A stretch of 19,482 nucleotides of DNA from CAXTEJ01 sp964243295 (GCA_964243295.1 CAXTEJ010000060.1:1-19482); one strand, 5' to 3'; positions 1-9,906 are shown, counted from the first letter of the stretch. The notes: a model not told the origin generated them from the letters alone. A program made the numbers and translations.

Positions 1-2208
1 GCGCTGCGCCGCCTCGCGACGGGCGCGCTCGGCAGCCTCCGCAGCGAGCCGCACCTCCTCGGCAGCCCGATCGGCGGCCTCCTGCTCGGCCTGCCGGCGC
101 AGCCGCTCGGCCTCGGCGGCCGCCTCGGCCTCGCCGCGCTCGCGCTCGGCGCGCGCGACCGGCGACTCCGGGAGCAGCGGCGCGAGCCGCTCGATCACCG
201 CGAGGTGCAGTGCGGCCGGGTCGAGGGTGGCGTCGAGCACCAGGTAGCGCGACGGGGCGCTGCGGGCGAGCCCGAGGAAGCGCTCGCGCACGCGGGTGTG
301 GAAGTCGTCGGGCTCGGCCTCGAGCCGGTCGTGCTGGTCGCCGCGGCGGTCGCGGCCGGCACCGGGCGCGATGTCGAGCAGCACGGTCAGGTCGGGCACC
401 AGCCCTTGGGTCGCCCACCGCGACAGCTGCGACACCTCGGGCACCCCGAGGTCGCGGCCGGTGCCCTGGTAGGCGACGGAGGAGTCGACGTACCGGTCGG
501 TGACCACGACCGCGCCCTGCTCGAGCGCCGGCAGCACCACGGTGTCGACGTGCTGGGCGCGGTCAGCGGCGAACAGCAGCGCCTCGGCACGCGGCTGCAG
601 CGGCTCGCCGGCCAGCAGCAGCTCGCGCAGCCGGGCACCGACCGGCGTCGCGCCGGGCTCGCGGGTGAGCACGACCTGGTAGCCCTGCTGGTGCAGCCAG
701 TCGCCGAGCAGCCGGACCTGCGTCGACTTGCCGGCGCCGTCGCCACCCTCGAAGGCGACGAACCGGCCGCCCGGGCGCTGGCGCCGCACCGGGGTGTCGT
801 TGATGTCGCGGGCGCGCAGCGCAGTCGCGAGGTCGTCGCGCAGCGAGAAGCCCGGCCGGTCGTCCATCTGGCGGTACGACACGACGCCGACGGCCACCGC
901 GGCGAGCCCGGCGAGCAGGAAGGTCGCCATGACACCGGTGTAGGTGAGCGCGACGTACTCGTTGACGCGCACGGTGTGGGGCAGCGACAGCACCTTCGAC
1001 AGCAGCGCCGCGACGGCCGGCCCGAGCGCCAGCACCGTGACGAGCACGACGCGCACCATCGACAGCACGAACGCGAAGGTGCGCCCACGCACCTCGTCGC
1101 CGACCTCGAGCCCGAGCAGCGTGTAGCCGGTGACCCACGCGACGCCCGCGCACGCGCCCAGGCCCACGGTGAAGAACACGGCCAGCACGATGTTGGGCAC
1201 GAGCGACAGCAGCACCAGCCAGACGCCGGCGGCCGCGATGGAGAGGCCGAACAGCCGCCGGCGGGAGAACTCGGCCAGCAGCCGCGGACCGGTCCACATG
1301 CCGAGCGCGAGGCCGAGGAAGACGGACGCGAACAGCGTGCCGTAGCCGGGCGAACCTGCCTTGAGGTCGGCGACGAACGCCTGCGCCAGGCCGATGACGA
1401 CACCACCGGCGGCGAACGCCCCCAGCATGCCGAGCACCAGGCCTCGCACGAGCGGGGTGCGGCCGACGTACCGCCAGCCCTCGAGCGCGGTCTGCCACAC
1501 CGACTCCTGGTGGCTCAGCGGCGTCGGCGGCGGGAACTCGAGCCGCCAGATCACTGCGGCCGAGACCAGGAACGTCAGGGCGTTGACGTAGAGCGCGAGG
1601 TACGTCGGCTGGCCGGCGAGCGCGGGGACGAACTCGTCCAGCACCCCGTTGGCGAGCGTGAGCCCGGAGAACACCACCGCCGCGATCGGCGCGGAGCCGT
1701 AGGTGACGACGAGGCTGAGCTGGTTGGCCGCCTCGAGCCGGTTGCGTGGCACCAGGTTGGGGACCGTCGCCTCCTTCGCCGGCATCCAGAACAGCCCGAC
1801 GACCTCGATGAGGATGGTCGCGACGAACAGCCACCACAGCGTGCCGACCAGCGGGATCGTGCAGAACAGCACGAAGCGCAGCACGTCGCCGTAGACGAGG
1901 GTCCAGCGGCGGTTCAGCCGGTCGGCCACCACCCCGGCGATCGGCCCGAACACCACGGCGGGCGCGAGGCGCAGGATGAAGACACCCGACACCGCGAGCA
2001 GCCTGGACGACGTCCCCGTCGCGAGCGCACCGGCGAGCGAGGTGGTGGCGAGCAGCCCCAGCCAGTCGCCGAACGACGACAGGCCGAGCGCCATCCACAG
2101 CCGCCGGAACGGCGTGATCGCGAGGACCGCGCGCACGTCATGGTCCGGCGGCTCGGGCGCCGCGGGGAGCGCCGACCCGGACGGCGTGCTGGTGTCGACC
2201 ACGTCCAC
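1..2208 (-). CDS. tmk: MFS-type membrane domain fused to thymidylate kinase (dTMP kinase), 3' end outside window
   Basis: The C-terminal half phosphorylates dTMP to dTDP in dTTP synthesis. It has a P-loop FEGGDGAGKST at about residues 487-496 (Lys494), the kinase motif TDRYVDSSVAYQG, and LLDIAPG further on. Residues from about 25 to 450 form a 12-helix transporter-like domain with MFS features such as GVVADRLNRRW. It is not known whether this domain transports anything; such fusions are known in actinomycetes. After the kinase, from about residue 685, comes a Glu/Ala/Arg-rich, probably coiled-coil tail that is still open at base 1. In total 736 codons lie in the window. The chosen start is GTG at 2208; GTG at 2202 has better spacing from AGGG, and GTG at 2226 is also possible. 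topA lies 234 bp upstream in the same direction. Confidence 0.9.
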   Translation of the reverse strand, partial: MDVVDTSTPSGSALPAAPEPPDHDVRAVLAITPFRRLWMALGLSSFGDWLGLLATTSLAGALATGTSSRLLAVSGVFILRLAPAVVFGPIAGVVADRLNRRWTLVYGDVLRFVLFCTIPLVGTLWWLFVATILIEVVGLFWMPAKEATVPNLVPRNRLEAANQLSLVVTYGSAPIAAVVFSGLTLANGVLDEFVPALAGQPTYLALYVNALTFLVSAAVIWRLEFPPPTPLSHQESVWQTALEGWRYVGRTPLVRGLVLGMLGAFAAGGVVIGLAQAFVADLKAGSPGYGTLFASVFLGLALGMWTGPRLLAEFSRRRLFGLSIAAAGVWLVLLSLVPNIVLAVFFTVGLGACAGVAWVTGYTLLGLEVGDEVRGRTFAFVLSMVRVVLVTVLALGPAVAALLSKVLSLPHTVRVNEYVALTYTGVMATFLLAGLAAVAVGVVSYRQMDDRPGFSLRDDLATALRARDINDTPVRRQRPGGRFVAFEGGDGAGKSTQVRLLGDWLHQQGYQVVLTREPGATPVGARLRELLLAGEPLQPRAEALLFAADRAQHVDTVVLPALEQGAVVVTDRYVDSSVAYQGTGRDLGVPEVSQLSRWATQGLVPDLTVLLDIAPGAGRDRRGDQHDRLEAEPDDFHTRVRERFLGLARSAPSRYLVLDATLDPAALHLAVIERLAPLLPESPVARAERERGEAEAAAEAERLRRQAEQEAADRAAEEVRLAAEAAERARREAAQR

Positions 2209-2442
2209 GACCCTACGCGAGGGCACCGACAGCCCGGATCCACCGCCGCCCACGTCCGGGTCCGTGGCAGCCGCGGTCTCGACACGTGGACGCCGCCCGG
2301 ACGACGGGGCGCGGCGACCCGACCGACGTGGCCACCGGACGCCGCACCGCCGGCAACCACCGACCACCGCCGGACCACCGCCGGACCACGGCCGACCGAC
2401 TCCCGGCCACCACCGCCGTAGCGCCGACAGCCGCCGACCAGA
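2209..2442. other. Intergenic region between topA and tmk
   Basis: This 234-bp gap separates the topA stop from the tmk start. No convincing gene, sigma-70-like promoter or terminator hairpin was found. Its only distinct structure is a short tandem repeat, listed separately. It should hold any promoter for tmk unless tmk is read through from topA. Confidence 0.5.
2363..2395. repeat. Three 11-bp tandem repeats in the topA-tmk gap
   Basis: The unit ACCACCGCCGG occurs perfectly at 2363-2373 and 2374-2384. A degenerate third copy, ACCACGGCCGA, is at 2385-2395. The 11-bp period is close to one helical turn. No function is known; it could be a short simple repeat or a protein-binding array. Confidence 0.7.
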
Positions 2443-5262
2443 TCAGCTGGGGGCGGTCGTCTTCTTGGCAGCCGTCTTCTTCGCTGTCGTCTTCTTGGCC
2501 GCGGTCTTCTTGGCGGTGGTCTTCTTCGCGGCGGTCTTCTTGGTCGTGCGCTTCTTGACCGGGCCGCGGGCGCGCTTGTCGGCGAGCAGCTCGGCGGCGC
2601 GCTCGAGGGTGATCGCGTCGACCTCGTCGTCCTTGCGCAGCGTCGCGTTGACCTCGCCGTCGGTCACGTAGGCGCCGAAGCGGCCGTCCTTGACGACGAC
2701 GGGGCCGCCCGACACCGGGTCGACGCCGAGCTCGCGCAGCGGTGGGGTGACGGCCCGGCCGCGACCGCGCTTGGGCTCGGCGTAGACCGCGAGCGCCTGC
2801 TCGAGGGTGATGTCGAACAGCTGGGCCTCGGAGCTGATGGTGCGCGAGTCGGTGCCGCGGCGCAGGTAGGGGCCGTAGCGGCCGTTCTGCGCGGTGATCT
2901 CCTCGCCGGACTCGGGGTCGAGGCCGACGAGGCGCGGCAGCGACAGCAGCCGCAGCGCGTCGTCGAGGGTCACCGACTCGGGGGTCATGTCCGTGAACAG
3001 GCTCGCAGTGCGGGGCTTGACCGCGGCGGCCTTCTTGGCCGCCTTCTTCGCGCCCTTGACCGGGCCGCCCGACGGCTTGGTCGGGGTGAGGCGGGCGCCT
3101 GCGCCGGCGTCCGGCTCGTCGTCGGAGGGACGCTCCTCGAGCACCTCGGTGACGTAGGGACCGTAGCGGCCGGCCTTGACGATGATGCGGCGCCCGGTGG
3201 CCGGGTCGTCGCCGAGCTCGCGGCCGTCGTCCCCGCTCATGGTGAGCAGCTCGCGGGCCTTCTCGACGGTCAGCTCGTCGGGGGCGAGGTCGTCGGGGAC
3301 GGTGGCGCGCTGCGGCTCGCCCGCCTCGTCCATGACCTCGACGTAGGGGCCGTAGCGGCCGACGCGCAGCACCACGCCCTCACCGATCGGCACGGTGCTG
3401 ATGTCGCGCGCGTCGATGTGCTCGAGGTCGTCGGCCAGGCCCTTGAGCCCGTCGATGCCCTCGGCGTCGCCGAAGTAGAAGCGCTGCAGCCAGTTCGAGC
3501 GGTCCTCGTCGCCGCCCGCGATCCGGTCGAGGTCGCCCTCCATCGCCGCGGTGAAGTCGTAGTCGACCAGCCGCGGGAAGTGCTCCTCGAGCAGCCGGGT
3601 GACGGCGAACGCGAGCCACGAGGGCACGAGGGCGTTGCCGCGCTGGCCGACGTACCCGCGGTCGACGATGGTCGAGATGGTCGAGGCGTACGTCGAGGGC
3701 CGGCCGATGCCGCGCTCCTCGAGCGCCTTGACCAGGCTCGCCTCGGTGTAGCGGGGCGGCGGGCTCGTCTCGTGGCCGTTCGCGTCCATGGCACGGGTGT
3801 CGAGGGCGTCACCGACCGCCATCGCGGGCAGCCGGCGCTCGGCGTCGCGCTCGGCGTCGCTCGACGCGCGCTCCTCGTCGCGCCCCTCCTCGTAGGCGGC
3901 GAGGAAGCCACGGAAGGTGATGACGGTGCCGCTGGCGGAGAACTCGGCGTCACGGCCGTCGCGGGCGGTGGCGGCGAGGCGGATCGAGGCGGTCGAGCCG
4001 CGGGCGTCGGCCATCTGGCTCGCGACCGTGCGCTTCCAGATCAGCTCGTAGAGGCGGAACTCGTCGCCGCGCAGCTGGCCCGACACCTGCGCCGGGGTGC
4101 GGAAGCGGTCGCCCGAGGGGCGGACCGCCTCGTGGGCCTCCTGCGCGTTCTTGGACTTGCTGGCGTAGACGCGGGGCTGGGCCGGCACGTACTCGGGGCC
4201 GTAGAGCTCGGCCGCCTGGGTGCGCGCGGCGGTCAGCGCCTCGGTCGACAGCGTCGTCGAGTCGGTGCGCATGTAGGTGATGAACCCGTTCTCGTACAGC
4301 GTCTGCGCGACGCGCATGGCGTGGCGCGAGGAGAACCGCAGCTTGCGACTGGCCTCCTGCTGCAGCGTCGAGGTCGTGAACGGCGCGGCCGGACGACGGG
4401 TGTACGGCTTCTCCTCGACCGACCTGACCGTCACCGTGGTGCCCTCGAGGGCCTCGACGAGCGCGGTCGCCCCAGCCTGGTCGAGGTGCACCGTCGAAGC
4501 CGACCTCAGCCGGCCCAGGTCGTCGAAGTCGCGGCCGGTGGCCACGCGGGCGCCGTCAAGCGAGGTCAGGCGCGCCGGGAACCCGGCGGCCTCCTGCTCG
4601 GCCTGCGGCGCGAGGGTGGCCGTGAGGTCCCAGTAGGACGCCGACCGGAACGCCATGCGCTCGCGCTCGCGCTCGACGACCAGGCGGGTGGCCACCGACT
4701 GCACGCGGCCCGCGGACAGGCCCGGCCCGACCTTGCGCCACAGCACGGGCGAGAGCTCGTAGCCGTAGAGGCGGTCGAGGATGCGGCGGGTCTCCTGCGC
4801 GTCGACGAGCCGGTCGTCGAGGTCGCGGGTCGACTCGACCGCACGCTGCAGCGCCTCGCGGGTGATCTCGTGGAAGACCATGCGGTGCACGGGGACCTTC
4901 GGCTGCAACGTCTCCAGCAGGTGCCACGCGATGGCCTCGCCCTCGCGGTCCTCGTCCGTCGCGAGGTAGAGCTCGTCAGCGTCCTTGAGCAGGCGCTTGA
5001 GCTCGGCGACCTTCTTGCGCTTGTCGCCGTCGACGACGTAGTAGGGCTCGAAGCCGCTGTCGACGTCGACCGCGAACTTGCCGAAGGGCCCCTTCTTCAT
5101 GTCGGCGGGCAGCTCGCTGGGCTGGGCGAGGTCGCGGATGTGGCCGACGCTGGCCTCGACGTCGTACCCAGCGCCGAGGTACCCGGCGATGGTCTTCGCC
5201 TTCGCGGGCGACTCGACGATGACGAGCCGTCGCGGTGCGGAGTCGGACTTCGAGCCGGCCAC
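2443..5262 (-). CDS. topA: DNA topoisomerase I (type IA), with Lys-rich C-terminal tail
   Basis: TopA relaxes negative supercoils through a transient covalent link to the DNA 5' end. The Toprim domain is seen in LVIVESPAKAK (Glu17) and TDEDREGEA (Asp103, Asp105). The catalytic tyrosine is Tyr330 in GFITYMRTDS. There are no Cys4 zinc fingers. Instead, four RxGxYGPY-type C-terminal repeats (GRYGPYVEV, GRYGPYVTE, GRYGPYLRR, GRFGAYVTD) are followed by a basic tail of KKT(T/A)A units, as in mycobacterial and streptomycete TopA. Length is 939 aa, normal for actinomycetes. An upstream ATG at 5310 would add 16 residues. GTG at 5262 is preferred because GGAAGG lies 7 nt before it and the family sequence begins there. 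Confidence 0.97.
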   Translation of the reverse strand: MAGSKSDSAPRRLVIVESPAKAKTIAGYLGAGYDVEASVGHIRDLAQPSELPADMKKGPFGKFAVDVDSGFEPYYVVDGDKRKKVAELKRLLKDADELYLATDEDREGEAIAWHLLETLQPKVPVHRMVFHEITREALQRAVESTRDLDDRLVDAQETRRILDRLYGYELSPVLWRKVGPGLSAGRVQSVATRLVVERERERMAFRSASYWDLTATLAPQAEQEAAGFPARLTSLDGARVATGRDFDDLGRLRSASTVHLDQAGATALVEALEGTTVTVRSVEEKPYTRRPAAPFTTSTLQQEASRKLRFSSRHAMRVAQTLYENGFITYMRTDSTTLSTEALTAARTQAAELYGPEYVPAQPRVYASKSKNAQEAHEAVRPSGDRFRTPAQVSGQLRGDEFRLYELIWKRTVASQMADARGSTASIRLAATARDGRDAEFSASGTVITFRGFLAAYEEGRDEERASSDAERDAERRLPAMAVGDALDTRAMDANGHETSPPPRYTEASLVKALEERGIGRPSTYASTISTIVDRGYVGQRGNALVPSWLAFAVTRLLEEHFPRLVDYDFTAAMEGDLDRIAGGDEDRSNWLQRFYFGDAEGIDGLKGLADDLEHIDARDISTVPIGEGVVLRVGRYGPYVEVMDEAGEPQRATVPDDLAPDELTVEKARELLTMSGDDGRELGDDPATGRRIIVKAGRYGPYVTEVLEERPSDDEPDAGAGARLTPTKPSGGPVKGAKKAAKKAAAVKPRTASLFTDMTPESVTLDDALRLLSLPRLVGLDPESGEEITAQNGRYGPYLRRGTDSRTISSEAQLFDITLEQALAVYAEPKRGRGRAVTPPLRELGVDPVSGGPVVVKDGRFGAYVTDGEVNATLRKDDEVDAITLERAAELLADKRARGPVKKRTTKKTAAKKTTAKKTAAKKTTAKKTAAKKTTAPS
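2452..2541 (-). repeat. Six 15-bp tandem units encoding KKTAA/KKTTA at the end of topA
   Basis: Six consecutive pentapeptides alternate KKTAA and KKTTA (15 bp each) just before the final Pro-Ser and stop. A degenerate KKRTT lies before them at 2542-2556. The DNA repeats imperfectly, with AAGAAG constant and third positions varying. Basic tails of this kind are known in actinobacterial TopA and assist DNA binding and processivity; the unit number here may vary between strains. Confidence 0.9.
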
Positions 5263-5269
5263 GAGCCTG

Positions 5270-5275
5270 CCTTCC
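5270..5275 (-). promoter_or_regulatory. Ribosome binding site that decides the topA start
   Basis: GGAAGG on the minus strand, 7 nt before the GTG at 5262. The alternative ATG at 5310 has no comparable site. Confidence 0.75.
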
Positions 5276-5290
5276 ACAGTGGAGCGGTGG

Positions 5291-5309
5291 TGACCCCGTG
5301 TGTGGGTCA
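5291..5309. promoter_or_regulatory. Inverted repeat TGACCC-N7-GGGTCA in the topA leader
   Basis: A perfect 6-bp dyad lies 29-47 nt upstream of the topA start. A second, wider dyad GTGACC (5290-5295) / GGTCAC (5312-5317) overlaps it. A TAnnnT-type -10, TACCGT, is on the minus strand at 5324-5319, which would put the dyad in the early transcribed leader. This could be an operator or an RNA hairpin. No regulator is encoded nearby. Confidence 0.4.
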
Positions 5310-5384
5310 ACGGTCACGACGGTAACGCCTCGACGGCCGTAGTCGGTCCGCGCCCGCACCCTGGTGCCGCGCCGGGCCGGCCGC

Positions 5385-6635
<1,251 letters not shown>

Positions 6636-6693
6636 GCCGCCATCCCGGCTGCCATGCCACCGGTCAGCGCTCGCCCGGTGACCGGTCGCGGCA

Positions 6694-8001
6694 TCAGCGT
6701 TCGCGCAGGCGGTCCATCGCGAGGCGCACCGTCCGGGCGGCGAGCTCCTCGATCGAGACCCGGTCGAACTCGCGGACCGCGCTGCGCACGTGCACGTGCG
6801 TCGTGCCGACCAGACCGACGGGCACACCCCCGGCGCCGTGCAGCGCGCCGTACACGCTGCCGACGGTCGCCCCGTTGGAGTCGGTGTCGCGACCACCCGC
6901 GATGGTGATGCCGACGGCGTCGACGAACGACTGGCCGTACAGCAGCCCGATGGCGATGAGCGCGGCGTTGTTGACGGTGTGGACCCACGGGTAGTGGCCG
7001 AGCGCGGAGTCCACCCAGTCCAGCGCGTCGTTGGCGCTGGCGCCGCCGTCGTGCATCCGCTGGACGTGTCGCAGCGCCTCGGCGAGACGCGAGTCGGTGG
7101 GCACGACGTGCTGCGCGTGCCGCAGCGCCTCCTTCGCCGAGCTGACGGCGAGCGCGCAGGCGACGAGCGCCGCTGCCCACATCTCGCCGTACTTGCCGTT
7201 GGCGGTGTGGCTGAGCCGGGCGTCGACCAGGGCCATGCGCGCGGCCTCGGCCGGGTCACCCGGCGAGACGTAGCCGTACGCGTCGGCGCGGATGAGCGCG
7301 CCGATCCACTCGCGGTAGGGGTTGTCCTGCGTCGCGGTCTCCGGCGGGCGCAGGCCGCGGATCAGGTTGCGGTAGGCAGCACGCTCGGCCGTGAAGGTCT
7401 GCAGGAACGGGATCCGGTCGAGCCAGGCCTGCGCCACCTGCTCGGTGGTGAAGGCGCGCCCGTGCTCCTCGAGCACGTGCAGCGCCAGGATCGTCCAGTC
7501 GATGTCGTCGTCGCGCGGCACGTCGACGAACCGGCCCGCGGACGCGAGGGGCGCCGACTCGTGCAGCGCCGGGACGCCGTCCGGCAGCGGGTCCAGCAGC
7601 GGCAGGTAACCCGTCTGCGGCCACTGGCCGGCCGCGCGCAGGTAGGTCTCGACGTGCCGACGGTCCCACCCCTCGACCGGCTTGCCCATGGTGTTCCCGA
7701 CGGTGCGCCCGACCCAGGCACCTCGGATGCGGTCGGGCAGCTGCGCGAGGTCGACGTCGACCCGCTGGGCCCGCGCCGCCAGCCGCAGCAGCGACGCCTC
7801 GTCGTCAGGCTCGTCGAACGTCCAGGAGTCGTTGCGGCGCAGCGCGAGCAGCCGGACGCTCAGTTCGGCCAGGGACTGCAGGTGGCCTGCGGCGGCGGCC
7901 TCGCGGACCTCACCCGCGAGGGTGCCGACGGGGTAGCCGCTGTGGGCCAGCTGCTCCGCCTCGTCGGGAACGGTGTCACGCAGGTCGAGCACGTCATGCA
8001 T
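6694..8001 (-). CDS. ADP-ribosylglycohydrolase (DraG)-family protein
   Basis: The 435-residue protein carries both metal-binding motifs of the ADP-ribosylglycohydrolase family. The first is DDDIDWT (Asp164-166, Asp168) and the second is GRDTDSNGATVGSVYGALHG (Asp372, Asp374). The family hydrolyses N- or O-glycosidic bonds to ADP-ribose with two Mg2+ ions. The first motif differs from the TDDT of nitrogenase-regulating DraG, and the ~130-residue N-terminal part is not recognised. Its place directly behind a sugar ABC importer suggests breakdown of an imported riboside or glycoside rather than protein de-ADP-ribosylation. The ATG at 8001 has only a weak ribosome binding site, and the gap to the upstream permease stop is 32 bp. 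Confidence 0.88.
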   Translation of the reverse strand: MHDVLDLRDTVPDEAEQLAHSGYPVGTLAGEVREAAAAGHLQSLAELSVRLLALRRNDSWTFDEPDDEASLLRLAARAQRVDVDLAQLPDRIRGAWVGRTVGNTMGKPVEGWDRRHVETYLRAAGQWPQTGYLPLLDPLPDGVPALHESAPLASAGRFVDVPRDDDIDWTILALHVLEEHGRAFTTEQVAQAWLDRIPFLQTFTAERAAYRNLIRGLRPPETATQDNPYREWIGALIRADAYGYVSPGDPAEAARMALVDARLSHTANGKYGEMWAAALVACALAVSSAKEALRHAQHVVPTDSRLAEALRHVQRMHDGGASANDALDWVDSALGHYPWVHTVNNAALIAIGLLYGQSFVDAVGITIAGGRDTDSNGATVGSVYGALHGAGGVPVGLVGTTHVHVRSAVREFDRVSIEELAARTVRLAMDRLRER

Positions 8002-8033
8002 CGTCAGTCCAGAGGTAGGAGTGGATCAGCGTC

Positions 8034-8933
8034 TCAGCCCTTGACCGCACCGGAGAGGAAGCCCTGGGTCACCTGGCGCTGCATCGCCACGAACAGCACC
8101 AGGACCGGCAGGATCGTGATGAGCGTGCCCGCCGCCAGCGGGCCGATGTCGACCGAGCGGCCACCGAGGAACAGGTAGAGACCGGTGGTCAGCGGGCGGT
8201 ACTCACCCCCTGGCAGGTAGAGCAGCGGCACCAGGAAGTTGTTCCAGTTCTGCAGGAACGTGAAGACGGCCAACGCCGCCATGCCGGAGCTCACCAGCGG
8301 CAGCATGACCTTGGCGAAGATCTGCCACTCGGTCGCCCCGTCGATCCGCGCGGCCTGCTCGAGCTCGGTCGGCAGGTCGGAGAAGAACGCGCGCATGAAG
8401 AACGTGCCGAACGACAGGCCGGTGCTGGCCAGGACGAGGTTGACGCCCACCAGGCTGTCGAGCAGCCCCATGGACCGCAGCTGGAAGTACAGCGGGACCA
8501 TGTAGGTGAAGAAGGGAACGAGCAGACCCAGCACCACCAGGTAGAAGACGACGCTGCGTCCGAAGAACGGCAGCCGGGCGAAGGCGTAGCCGCCCATGGT
8601 GGACAGGATCACCACCAGGATCGTGCTCGGCACCGACAGCAGGAAGCTGCTCAGGACGTAGTCCTGGAAGTTCCCGACGGTCCACGCCGTCACCAGGTTC
8701 TCGGTCGAGAACGAGCTGAACAGCCCGAAGGGGTTGACCTTGACGTCGGCGCTGGTCTTCATCGCCGTGGAGACGGTCAGCACCACCGGGAAGATCATCA
8801 GCAGGCTGAGGACGATCAGCAGGATGTGCTTGCCGGTCAGCGTGGCCAGGCCCTTGCTCCTGCCGCGTGCGGCCTCGGAGCTCAGCCGCTGGTCACGGCG
8901 CGCGGCCGTCTCGGTCGTCTTGGTCGCGGTCAT
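8034..8933 (-). CDS. Carbohydrate ABC importer permease, MalG/UgpE type
   Basis: A 299-residue inner-membrane subunit with about six membrane segments. The cytoplasmic EAA loop that docks with the ATPase is EQAARIDGATEWQIFAKVMLP. The C-terminal QRQVTQGFLSGAVKG is typical of the MalG/UgpE branch (CUT1 family). The N-terminal ~30 residues are polar and basic. Its ATG at 8933 overlaps the stop of the partner permease as ATGA, indicating translational coupling. The open frame extends further upstream, but that part is an out-of-frame reading of the partner gene. No ATP-binding subunit is encoded in the window. Confidence 0.94.
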   Translation of the reverse strand: MTATKTTETAARRDQRLSSEAARGRSKGLATLTGKHILLIVLSLLMIFPVVLTVSTAMKTSADVKVNPFGLFSSFSTENLVTAWTVGNFQDYVLSSFLLSVPSTILVVILSTMGGYAFARLPFFGRSVVFYLVVLGLLVPFFTYMVPLYFQLRSMGLLDSLVGVNLVLASTGLSFGTFFMRAFFSDLPTELEQAARIDGATEWQIFAKVMLPLVSSGMAALAVFTFLQNWNNFLVPLLYLPGGEYRPLTTGLYLFLGGRSVDIGPLAAGTLITILPVLVLFVAMQRQVTQGFLSGAVKG

Positions 8934-9901
8934 GCGCCCGTCCCTTGCAGCGAGGCCCTGCGTTGCAGCCGGTTCAGGTAGATCGCGAACGGGACCGCCA
9001 TCAGCGTGATGACGAGCGCCAGGGTCGTGCCGTAGCTGATCCGGTTCAGCTCGAAGGCGCTGCTGTAGGCGTAGGTGCCCAGCACCTCGGTGGCGCCCGC
9101 AGGCCCACCACCGGTCATCACGAAGATGATGTCGAAGACGCTGAAGCCGCCCACCAGGGTGAGGGTCGTGACCATGAGGAACACCGGCATGATCTGCGGC
9201 AGGATGATGTACCGCAGTCGCTGCGCGCCGTTGGCGCCGTCCAGCCGTGAGGCGTCCACCAGCTCGACGTCGACGTTGCGCAGCGCGGACAGGAAGATGA
9301 CGAACACGAAGCCCGCCGTCGCCCACACCGCGGTGCCCAGGACGGCGTAGAGCGCCGTGTTCGGGTTGCCCAGCCAGCCGGTGGTCAGCGCCTCGAGCCC
9401 CACCGCCTCGAGGGCCCGGTTGAGCCAGCCACGTGAGGGCTCGTAGATCCAGCCCCACACGACGCCGACCGCGACCTGCGGCAGCACGTAGGGCAGGAAG
9501 AACGCCACGCGGTACAGCACGCTGGTGCGACCGACGTTCCAGACCAGCATCGCCAGGGCCAAGCCGATCACCAGGGGCGCGATCGTGCCGATCACGATCC
9601 AGATGACGTTGTTCCACAGGGCGGACCAGACGTCGTCGTCCCGCACCAGCTCGGTGAAGTTGGCCAGTCCCACCCACGGCGGGTTCAGGTCGATCCCGTT
9701 GAAGTCGACGAACACGTAGTACACGGCGTTGAGCATGGGGAACAGCAGGAAGACGGTGGTGAGCAGCAGCAGCGGCGCCACGAGGACCATGCCGAGGCGC
9801 GCCTGCGCCTTGCGGGTGTGGGCGGGCGCATCGGACGCGATCCGACGACGCCACCGCGGTGTGCTCGGCAGCGCCGGAGCCGCGGTCGACGTGGCGGTCA
9901 T
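8930..9901 (-). CDS. Carbohydrate ABC importer permease, MalF/UgpA type
   Basis: A 323-residue inner-membrane subunit that pairs with the following permease to form the channel. It has about six hydrophobic segments after a basic N-terminus. The EAA loop reads ELVDASRLDGANGAQRLRYI followed by ILPQIMPV, and TGGGPAGATEVLGTYAY is typical of MalF/UgpA proteins of the CUT1 sugar family. The ATG at 9901 is preceded by AGGAG with a 5-nt spacer. It starts 22 bp after the binding-protein stop and overlaps the next gene by 4 bp. Both permeases begin MTAT, probably chance. Confidence 0.94.
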   Translation of the reverse strand: MTATSTAAPALPSTPRWRRRIASDAPAHTRKAQARLGMVLVAPLLLLTTVFLLFPMLNAVYYVFVDFNGIDLNPPWVGLANFTELVRDDDVWSALWNNVIWIVIGTIAPLVIGLALAMLVWNVGRTSVLYRVAFFLPYVLPQVAVGVVWGWIYEPSRGWLNRALEAVGLEALTTGWLGNPNTALYAVLGTAVWATAGFVFVIFLSALRNVDVELVDASRLDGANGAQRLRYIILPQIMPVFLMVTTLTLVGGFSVFDIIFVMTGGGPAGATEVLGTYAYSSAFELNRISYGTTLALVITLMAVPFAIYLNRLQRRASLQGTGA

Positions 9902-9906
9902 GACAG

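Noticed and set aside
205..2421. Long plus-strand open frame opposite tmk
   Set aside because: It is Arg/Gly/Glu/His-rich with no domain and lies antisense to the well-supported MFS-thymidylate kinase gene; such frames are expected at this GC content.
2452..2560. Repeats at the topA end as a CRISPR array
   Set aside because: The 15-bp units are contiguous, coding and without spacers.
3418..5325. Long plus-strand open frame opposite topA
   Set aside because: Antisense to topA, low-complexity composition, no family resemblance.
6636..7259. N-terminal extension of the APC permease
   Set aside because: This part overlaps the ADP-ribosylglycohydrolase-family gene in another frame, is Arg/Ser/Pro-rich, and precedes the family's normal start.
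8934..9854. N-terminal extension of the MalG-type permease (as a 606-residue fusion)
   Set aside because: It is an out-of-frame reading of the MalF-type permease; the ATGA overlap gives the real start.
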